DNA of 64,000 nt from Blastochloris viridis. Its GTDB lineage: Bacteria > Pseudomonadota > Alphaproteobacteria > UBA2136 > UBA6156. The stretch lies in assembly GCA_005768725.1 (NCBI GenBank), contig VAFM01000002.1, positions 62,001 through 126,000 of the forward strand, in the 5' to 3' direction. The position numbers and the translations under genes are program-made. Shown in pieces: positions 57,756 through 64,000 of the stretch (within the stretch, counting starts at the first letter, position 1; every line of letters begins with the position of its first letter). The notes under the pieces are model-generated. The model searched no databases. It was not told the DNA's origin and was given only the letters and a program-made list of their open reading frames with translations.

Positions 57756-58808
57756 ATGCTCACCACATTCTTCTCATTCTGGAGTTCCGTCCCCCTGCGG
57801 TGGCGCTTTTTCATTACATCCTTCAGCGGTATTGCAGTGATGTTCACCGAAGACGTCTTCGTTGTTGGCACAACGCCGGAGGGCTGGATGTTCCTCCTCG
57901 CCGGTGCCAGCGTGATTCTGGTGGTAGGCGAGCTTATCATCCGCGACGTGCATAAAGGTATCGTCAATCTCCAAAGCAGCATCGCGGCACTCAGCCAGCT
58001 AGACCTCAGCAAAGATGCCCAGATCGGCGGACAACTGGAAATGCAGCATATCGCGACCGACCTCAACAAGGTCATCGCCGAATGGCGCACCATCATCAAC
58101 ACCAACCTCACCAGCAGCCGCGGCATGGTAGAGGCCGTGGCGGTGGTCGAAGGCCAATGCCATGCCCTGCGCGAAATGAGCGAGCACCAGCGCAACGATA
58201 TTTCCAGCATGACCGAAGGCACCGTGCGCAGCAAAGCCCTGGTGCACGATGTCGAAAGCCGTATGTCGCGCGTCAATTCCAGCCTGCAGAACATCGGCGA
58301 CGTCGTGCAGCAGAACACGTCCTACATGGCCGAACTGATCCGCAAGACCGAAGAGGTCTCCAACGTGTCCTCGGTCATTAAGCAGATTTCCGAACAGATC
58401 AACCTCCTCGCCCTCAACGCCGCCATCGAAGCCGCCCGCGCGGGCGATGCAGGCCGTGGCTTTGCGGTGGTGGCCGATGAAGTGCGCAAACTCAGCAATC
58501 AAAGTGCCAATGCCGTCAGCGGAATCGATACCGTGGTCGAAGCCCTCACCCGTGCCGTGCACACCATGGAAGAAGGCCAGCAACGCATTGTCGAAACCAT
58601 TCAGGGCATCGGCGCCGACACCGCCAGCGTCACGCAGGGCATGAGCGAACAAACCGTCGCGATCGACGACATCTCGTCCCGTGTGGAGAATTTCGCGGGC
58701 CAGATCGAAGAGGTTCACCACAACGTGGAGCAAACCACCGTCGCCAGCGCAAATCTGGAAAGCCTTGCCGGCGACCTCAACGCCCTCGCCAGCCGCTTCC
58801 GCGTTTAA
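57756..58808 (+). CDS. Methyl-accepting chemotaxis-like protein without periplasmic sensor domain
   Basis: Signalling protein of 350 residues. Two N-terminal hydrophobic helices (residues 16 to 32 and 44 to 62) are joined by a short loop, so there is no periplasmic sensor domain. The cytoplasmic part includes the conserved hairpin tip SEQINLLALNAAIEAARAGD and GRGFAVVADEVRKLSNQSAN, then a long coiled coil. It lacks a C-terminal pentapeptide for CheR. No che genes are near. Confidence 0.9.
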   Translation: MLTTFFSFWSSVPLRWRFFITSFSGIAVMFTEDVFVVGTTPEGWMFLLAGASVILVVGELIIRDVHKGIVNLQSSIAALSQLDLSKDAQIGGQLEMQHIATDLNKVIAEWRTIINTNLTSSRGMVEAVAVVEGQCHALREMSEHQRNDISSMTEGTVRSKALVHDVESRMSRVNSSLQNIGDVVQQNTSYMAELIRKTEEVSNVSSVIKQISEQINLLALNAAIEAARAGDAGRGFAVVADEVRKLSNQSANAVSGIDTVVEALTRAVHTMEEGQQRIVETIQGIGADTASVTQGMSEQTVAIDDISSRVENFAGQIEEVHHNVEQTTVASANLESLAGDLNALASRFRV

Positions 58809-58825
58809 GAACCCCCTCCAACGTC

Positions 58826-58852
58826 AAAGCCTCCCAAAAGGGAGGCTTTTTC
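58826..58852 (+). terminator. Intrinsic terminator
   Basis: AAAGCCTCCC pairs with GGGAGGCTTT around AAAA and is followed by TT. Lies 18 bp after the chemoreceptor stop codon. Confidence 0.85.
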
Positions 58853-58959
58853 ATACTATGCCGCAGGCATTCCTCTTGGCGCGAGATACGAGCAAAGCTC
58901 GTCAATCTTGTAGCGCTAACCGCATCGCAGATGCGGAATGACTAGGCCCCACACGCGAG

Positions 58960-59053
58960 GCTACAAAGGGCTATCCCGGTGCTTTTTGGTGGGGCGCCGA
59001 ATACAGATAGAGTATTTCAGACCCGCCAAAAAGTGCTGGGGAGTCCTTTTAGC
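58960..59053. repeat. Long imperfect hairpin repeat, copy B
   Basis: A 94 bp near-palindrome 22 bp beyond the tamB stop codon: GCTACAAAGG with TCCTTTTAGC at the ends, arm TGCTTTTTGGTGGG with CCCGCCAAAAAGTGCTGG (one offset), and a central hairpin AATAC/GTATT. It is related to copy A (47102-47197), and both lie directly after a minus-strand gene. Confidence 0.7.
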
Positions 59054-59074
59054 CCGCGCGCTTAAGAAACGAGA

Positions 59075-62000
59075 TTAATAATCTCGTTTCCACTCCACCC
59101 CAAACGTCTGGGTTCCCACTCCATCTACCGTCGTATTCGCATTGATACTCGGCGTCAGCTCTATCTCGGTCTTGATCTCCCGATTCTCCGGCTCTGCACC
59201 CTGGCTCACACTCAGGTACACATTGTCGGTCAGGTATTTGCCGGTGGTCACAGTCACACCGCCTTCTTCGCCGCTTCCCACATCCAATGTGTCAACACCC
59301 AGCGTATCGCGGGCACGGTCAAGCAAGCTTGGCCCGCCGCCATCACGGCCAGAAAGAATTCGCGCGGCCTGCGCCAGTTTCAACGCTTCAAAGGCCGAGA
59401 TATTGCTAAGCGTACGGCCAAACAGCAGCAACGCCAGCGCTTCATCCTGCGGTACATACGGGTCGCTGGTCAGGACAATTTTCGGCTCAATCGCCTGCCC
59501 GGTAATCGCCAGCGTTAGCTCAGTACCACGCACGGTGGTTTTAGCCTTCACATCCAAAAACGGCGAAGGCGGAATGGCACCTTCAAACCGCAAGGCAGAA
59601 TCCGCCAGCTGCAACGTCCGGTCTATCAGCGTAAAGCTTCCGCGCAGCGCAGTCAGTTTGCCGTTCAGCAGCGACTGGGCCGCCGTGCCGGTTACTTTAA
59701 TATTCCCCCCAAATTCCGCATCCAGTCCGCGGCCACGCACGTAAATCCGCTGGGGCGCATCAACCTCAATGTTCAAGCGTGTCTCCGTTCCCACCGTACT
59801 GGGCTCACTTTCAGGGCGCACACGTATCACTTCTACGTAAGGGATGTCCGCTTCCCGGCTGTTCCCCGGTAATTGCACCTGCAACGGCCCCACGGTCAGT
59901 TTTCCGGCCACGGTATGGTCCGGCAACGTGCCGCGCACGGTTAATCCGCCATCAATCTTACCGCTGGCCAGTCCCCCACAGAAAAGCCTGAAATCTCTCA
60001 CATTCAGCGCCATATCCAGTGCCTGAGCATCCTGCAATTCCACACGCCCTTCGGCTGTCAGCATCCCGCCCTGCCCGTCCGGCGCTTCCAACCCGCTCAA
60101 GCGTACGCCAGCCATGTCTCCCAGCACATCCGCGCGCAGGTCATGCAGGCAAATACCACTGTCGGCATGGCTAACTTCAACCCCGCGCAATTCCACACGC
60201 CCGCGCGGTTGCGGTTCACCCACCGTTCCCGCCAAGCTCACACTGGCACTCACGGTACCGCCAACCTGCAAGCCCTGTTCCCACAGCATCGGGTTCAGCG
60301 TCGCCAACGGCAAACCACCCCTGAACGCCCCCGCAATTTTGCTTTCCGGCCCGATGCCTAACGTAAACGGCCACACGCTCAAACCACCTTCCACAGTCGC
60401 ATTACCGCGTGCCGTAAACGTCTGGTTCTGCGCTTTGGTCTGGGCCTCAATGTCGGCCTTCAGCAAACCGTTGCGCCAGTCGCCACGCAACGTCGCCTCC
60501 AACGGATACTCCGACAGCATCACGCCGGTACTCGCCTGCAACGTCACCACCGGTGCCGTCACTGGCCCGGTGATCCGCCCGCGACCACTGAGCGTGCCGC
60601 TCACCGCATCGGCACTCAACGCCGCCAGGCTCAAGCCCTGAACATCAAACCCACCCGCAATCCGCTGAGCATCCATGGTGCCGGAAACCTGCACCACCCC
60701 ACCGGCAAATTCCAGCACGGTTGGCGAGACATACCCCTTCGCACCATCCCACGAAATCCGTGTCGGGTTACGCAAGCGCACATTGTAAGGCGCATAATCC
60801 ACCTGCAATGCCTTGATATCCGCCGCCCCAACCTGCATCTCATTGCGGATATCCAGCACCACACCCGCGTCTGCGGTTCCTTTCAAATCCACACCGGCCA
60901 TTTGCCCCAAAGGCCGCATATCGTCAATTTTCACCGCCAGTTTGGCTTTGGCCAGCAAGGTTGCTAAATCAATCTGACCCGTCCCGTCCACCACAACACC
61001 CGGCCCGCGCACGCTCAGCGTATCCACGCCTGCCGCGTCCGTCCGCCACCAGCCTGCACCACTCCCGGCAAAACGCTGCTTGCCCTGAATCACCGTTGCC
61101 GAAACACGCCCCTGCCCCTCCGCAACACTCCCCAACGCGGTGGCCGAAACATCTATATCAAACTGCTTGTTCAACCGCCCTGCCACGGTCGCAAGGCCTG
61201 CAAAGGTCGGGCTCACGGTATCAACGCGGGCATTCACATGCGCCGCCACCGGCCCCGCCGTCACGGTGTCGTAGCCTACATCGGTACTGCTCACATTTGC
61301 CAGAATATCCAACGCCGTCAGCGTCCCGCTTACCGCCACATTCCCGTTAACCGAGCCTGCCAGTTTCTGTACCGCCAATACCGGCCATTCCTGCATGCGC
61401 ACAAGGTTCAGTACAGCAGTGCCCGAAACCTCCTGCCCCGCATTCCACATCATTCCAGCCCCATTGACACGACTGGCACCAACTGTCGCTTCAAGCCCGT
61501 CCACACGCCACACATCACCTTGCATGCCGCCAATAACCGTTGCCGAAATCCCGCCCTTCGCCAGCCCAGCCAACCGTGCCAGCAATCCGTCCGGAGCCTC
61601 ATGCAGCATCACGCTCGCACTCACATTCTCCGTCAGAATCCCCTCTGCAAACGCCTGCAACGTGGTCTCCGGTCCATCTAGGGTCGCCACTTCGGCGCGG
61701 TAGCCATTACCATCCCGCGCCGCGTTGGCATGCACGCGCTGGGCACGGCCCATCACTGGTTCGGCCAAGGCCACTTCCCCAATCTGCAAACTGTCAGGCA
61801 CCAGCATCAGCACATCAAACGTACTGCCGTTCTCCTCTTCCGGCTGTTCCTCTTCGGTAGCGGGGTAGCGCGGCTGGCGCAGCACATCCACCTTCGCCAC
61901 ATCCACCTTTTGCAAAAGCGGAGTTCCGGTAAAATACGCCAGCGGGCGCCACACAATATCGCCCTGCTCCACATTCAGCCACGTGCCTTCGGGGTCATAC

Positions 62001-62185
62001 ACCTCCACACGGTCCACATGCAGGGTGCTCACCACATTGCCGCGCAACCCACTCAACCGCACGCCCACATCCATACGGTTCACCAGTGTCTCAACGGCAC
62101 CGCTCGCCCACAGGCCCACAAGTGTCAAAACAACGACAAGCAGCAAAGCTGCAATCACCAGTAAAACGCGCAGTAAAACCTTCAT
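59075..62185 (-). CDS. tamB: Translocation and assembly module subunit TamB
   Basis: Large inner-membrane-anchored protein of 1036 residues that spans the periplasm and works with TamA in outer-membrane protein assembly and lipid transport. An N-terminal anchor (LLRVLLVIAALLLVVVLTLV) is followed by a long beta-rich body and the C-terminal DUF490/TamB domain with VDTLDVGSGEEGGVTVTTGK and the ending TQTFGVEWKRDY. Its ATG overlaps the tamA stop codon by one base. Confidence 0.95.
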   Translation of the reverse strand: MKVLLRVLLVIAALLLVVVLTLVGLWASGAVETLVNRMDVGVRLSGLRGNVVSTLHVDRVEVYDPEGTWLNVEQGDIVWRPLAYFTGTPLLQKVDVAKVDVLRQPRYPATEEEQPEEENGSTFDVLMLVPDSLQIGEVALAEPVMGRAQRVHANAARDGNGYRAEVATLDGPETTLQAFAEGILTENVSASVMLHEAPDGLLARLAGLAKGGISATVIGGMQGDVWRVDGLEATVGASRVNGAGMMWNAGQEVSGTAVLNLVRMQEWPVLAVQKLAGSVNGNVAVSGTLTALDILANVSSTDVGYDTVTAGPVAAHVNARVDTVSPTFAGLATVAGRLNKQFDIDVSATALGSVAEGQGRVSATVIQGKQRFAGSGAGWWRTDAAGVDTLSVRGPGVVVDGTGQIDLATLLAKAKLAVKIDDMRPLGQMAGVDLKGTADAGVVLDIRNEMQVGAADIKALQVDYAPYNVRLRNPTRISWDGAKGYVSPTVLEFAGGVVQVSGTMDAQRIAGGFDVQGLSLAALSADAVSGTLSGRGRITGPVTAPVVTLQASTGVMLSEYPLEATLRGDWRNGLLKADIEAQTKAQNQTFTARGNATVEGGLSVWPFTLGIGPESKIAGAFRGGLPLATLNPMLWEQGLQVGGTVSASVSLAGTVGEPQPRGRVELRGVEVSHADSGICLHDLRADVLGDMAGVRLSGLEAPDGQGGMLTAEGRVELQDAQALDMALNVRDFRLFCGGLASGKIDGGLTVRGTLPDHTVAGKLTVGPLQVQLPGNSREADIPYVEVIRVRPESEPSTVGTETRLNIEVDAPQRIYVRGRGLDAEFGGNIKVTGTAAQSLLNGKLTALRGSFTLIDRTLQLADSALRFEGAIPPSPFLDVKAKTTVRGTELTLAITGQAIEPKIVLTSDPYVPQDEALALLLFGRTLSNISAFEALKLAQAARILSGRDGGGPSLLDRARDTLGVDTLDVGSGEEGGVTVTTGKYLTDNVYLSVSQGAEPENREIKTEIELTPSINANTTVDGVGTQTFGVEWKRDY

Positions 62186-63993
62186 CAGAACGACTGCCCG
62201 ATACTCACGTAAATCGCATAACCTTCGGCGCCGATGTCCTTCCCGTTCAGCGGCACACCCACATCCAAACGTATCGGCCCGATCGCCGTGTAATAGCGCA
62301 GACCAGCTCCTGCCCCCATGTACAATTCACCCATGTCCTTCGGCAGGGCATCAGCATAAACATTCCCGGCATCTAAAAACGTGACAAAGCCAAAGTCATT
62401 CGTAAACCGCGTGCGTACTTCCGCACTCCCCACCACAAAGCTGCTCCCACCAATGGGCTTGTTATCCGGCCCGCGCGGCCCGATCGACTGATACCCGTAC
62501 CCGCGGACAGATCCACCACCCCCGGCATAAAAGCGGATATCCGACGGGACGTTGCTGTCCTTGGCGCCGTAAATGGTCCCGCCGGTCACCTTCAGCGCCA
62601 GGGTGGGGCTCAACGCAACGGGCGGGCTTACATAGGTCTGGGCGGTCAGTTGGGTTTTGACAAAGTCGCCGCCATCACCAAAGGTTTCCTTGTAGGGTGT
62701 CACGCTCAGGTTGGCATACAGGCCTTTGCGCGGGTCCAGCACATTCCGGCGGTCGTCATATTCCAAAAATCCCGGAAACGACAGCAGTCCATAGGTATTC
62801 TCACCCAAGCTATCCTCACTCTCGGTAAAGCGGTACCCCACACCTAGGCTCCCTTTCCAGTGACGCGCCAAGCGGCGTTCCAAACGTGCCGAACCTTCCA
62901 ACGTGGTGGCCTTATACGCATCACGGTCCTCATCGGTCAGGCTACCGGCCAGAATCAGGTCCTGATCATCATGCCAGAATGCCGGCAGGCGCAAACTGGT
63001 ATTCACACCGATTTCTTCCTGCCCGATGGTCGTACCGGCCGTGAATTTTTCACCCCCGCCCATCAGGTTGCGGTGTTCCCAGCCACCGGTGACCGCAAAC
63101 CCCACATCACTCCCGTAACTCATCCCAGCCCGCAGGGTACGCGGCGCACGTTCGGTCACGCCAATGGTCATCGGCACGGTGCCCGAGGCATCTGCTGTCG
63201 GCGGATAGGTAATACTGACCACCGAGAACAACTGCGTCTCCATCAGCTTTTCCTGCGTATCGGTCACGCGGCTGGCCCTAAAGCAGCGTCCCTCACGCCA
63301 ACTTACCTGACGCAGCACAACTTCGCTCCGCACGTCTTTATTGCCCTGCACGGTGGTGGGTCCAAACACCGCCTCATCACCCTTATCCACCACATACACC
63401 ACTTCCGCGCGGCGCCCGCCGCGGTACATGCCGTCATACAGCCGCACCTGCGGGGTCACATTCAGGTGCAGCACACAGGCGCGCTCGCCAAGAGCATCCA
63501 AAACAGTGGTGGCATCTTCTAGAATCTGTTTGGCTTCAATGTAATCGCCGCGCTTTTGCCCCAGCGTCTGTTCATCAAACGCCTTCAATGGCGCCTTGCC
63601 CTGCCAGTCGATGTTTACATCAGCGATCCGCGCCCGCACACCGGGTTGAATGCGATACACCAGTACCGGCACCTTCTCTTCGTTTTCGCGAATATCCTGC
63701 ACCAGAATCGCGTCGTAATAACCGCGCGCCTGCAAGGCCTGACGTACACGCCCACCACGCACTACCAACTCACGTTCCAACCCTTCGCGGTCGGTCACTT
63801 CGGTGTCACTTTTGGGTTCATCCAGCTTCAGCTCTTTCAACCAGGCATAGGTCGCGTCATCAATGCCGCTGAATTGTACTTTGTAATCAAGGGTATCTTT
63901 GCCAAACGGCCAGTACCAGGCGGCCTGCGCAGCCATCGGCAGGGCCATCAGCCCCAACAATGCAGCACACAGCAAAACCCCCCGCAGTTTCAT
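62185..63993 (-). CDS. tamA: Translocation and assembly module outer-membrane protein TamA
   Basis: Omp85-family protein of 602 residues. A signal peptide ends near AQA, then three POTRA domains (about residues 30 to 270) and a 16-stranded barrel. The lock-strand motif GGGGSVRGYGYQSIGPRG near residue 490 is the VRGY form of Omp85 proteins, and it ends ISIGQSF-like with terminal Phe. Overlaps tamB, so the two are translationally coupled. Confidence 0.95.
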   Translation of the reverse strand: MKLRGVLLCAALLGLMALPMAAQAAWYWPFGKDTLDYKVQFSGIDDATYAWLKELKLDEPKSDTEVTDREGLERELVVRGGRVRQALQARGYYDAILVQDIRENEEKVPVLVYRIQPGVRARIADVNIDWQGKAPLKAFDEQTLGQKRGDYIEAKQILEDATTVLDALGERACVLHLNVTPQVRLYDGMYRGGRRAEVVYVVDKGDEAVFGPTTVQGNKDVRSEVVLRQVSWREGRCFRASRVTDTQEKLMETQLFSVVSITYPPTADASGTVPMTIGVTERAPRTLRAGMSYGSDVGFAVTGGWEHRNLMGGGEKFTAGTTIGQEEIGVNTSLRLPAFWHDDQDLILAGSLTDEDRDAYKATTLEGSARLERRLARHWKGSLGVGYRFTESEDSLGENTYGLLSFPGFLEYDDRRNVLDPRKGLYANLSVTPYKETFGDGGDFVKTQLTAQTYVSPPVALSPTLALKVTGGTIYGAKDSNVPSDIRFYAGGGGSVRGYGYQSIGPRGPDNKPIGGSSFVVGSAEVRTRFTNDFGFVTFLDAGNVYADALPKDMGELYMGAGAGLRYYTAIGPIRLDVGVPLNGKDIGAEGYAIYVSIGQSF

Positions 63994-64000
63994 GGGCCTA

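Noticed and set aside
1..64000. CRISPR array
   Set aside because: No set of regularly spaced direct repeats was seen; the hairpin repeats at 47102 and 58960 are single, distant copies.

Overview
The window reads as ordinary chromosomal DNA (roughly 57 to 60 % GC by eye) from a Gram-negative bacterium, most likely an alphaproteobacterium. The grounds are the Tam, Mla, Lol and Bam envelope genes, a sigma-32 gene with a near-consensus sigma-32 promoter, the order lgt / NDUFAF7-type methyltransferase / pgeF, the pair yebC / ymdB, and a TPR protein / bamB / der cluster. Several small exported or membrane-anchored proteins match no family I know, so the lineage may be poorly sampled. There are no rRNA genes, no CRISPR array and no transposase. 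Both ends are cut: the first gene runs off the left edge, and the right edge falls just upstream of tamA.

Layout. 1-5.2 kb: DUF2061 and DUF930 proteins, a degenerate tRNA-Ala beside the intact tRNA-Ala(UGC), a YihY/BrkB membrane protein, a DUF4189-like protein, an exported cyclophilin, tRNA-Leu(CAG), a lipoprotein and an acyltransferase. 5.2-8.9 kb: trhO, DUF4189, sodC, a pirin and a membrane-anchored orphan. 9-14.5 kb: a TPR/beta-barrel protein translationally coupled to a FecR-like secreted protein, nhaA, and three small exported or membrane proteins. 14.6-18.8 kb: a Pif1-like helicase with SANT-like modules, an endonuclease/exonuclease/phosphatase protein, a hot-dog thioesterase, tag, tRNA-Ala(CGC) and tRNA-Ile(GAT). 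18.8-25.3 kb: lgt, methyltransferase, pgeF, two DUF1636 proteins, yceI and rpoH. 25.4-27.1 kb: a small phage-tail-like cassette ending at two head-to-head tRNA-Lys genes.

27.4-36 kb: mscS family channel, the queuosine operon (ogt, a cyclophilin-like lipoprotein, queA, tgt) and dnaE. 35.9-37.5 kb: three orphan genes. 37.6-43 kb: lolD-lolC/E, mnmA, an SPFH protein and small orphans. 43.2-44.6 kb: rpsB without tsf, followed by a gene-free stretch of about 470 nt packed with hairpins and ending in a strong terminator. 44.6-48.9 kb: FAD oxidoreductase, two HAD hydrolases, yebC and ymdB. 48.9-52.6 kb: mlaE-mlaF-mlaD-cvpA-like. 52.6-57.6 kb: der, the divergent azoR/hxlR pair, bamB and a YfgM-like TPR protein. 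57.7-64 kb: a chemoreceptor-like protein and tamB-tamA.

The functional themes are outer-membrane biogenesis (Lgt, Lol, BamB, TPR protein, Mla, TamAB), tRNA modification (TrhO, Tgt, QueA, MnmA), DNA repair and replication (Tag, Ogt, DnaE, Pif1-like) and stress control (RpoH, SodC, AzoR/HxlR). The strongest leads for something new are the structured region at 44.2-44.6 kb, a pair of long hairpin repeats at 47.1 and 59.0 kb that keep their pairing despite sequence changes, the tRNA-derived hairpin at 0.8 kb, and the coupled TPR-barrel/FecR-like gene pair.
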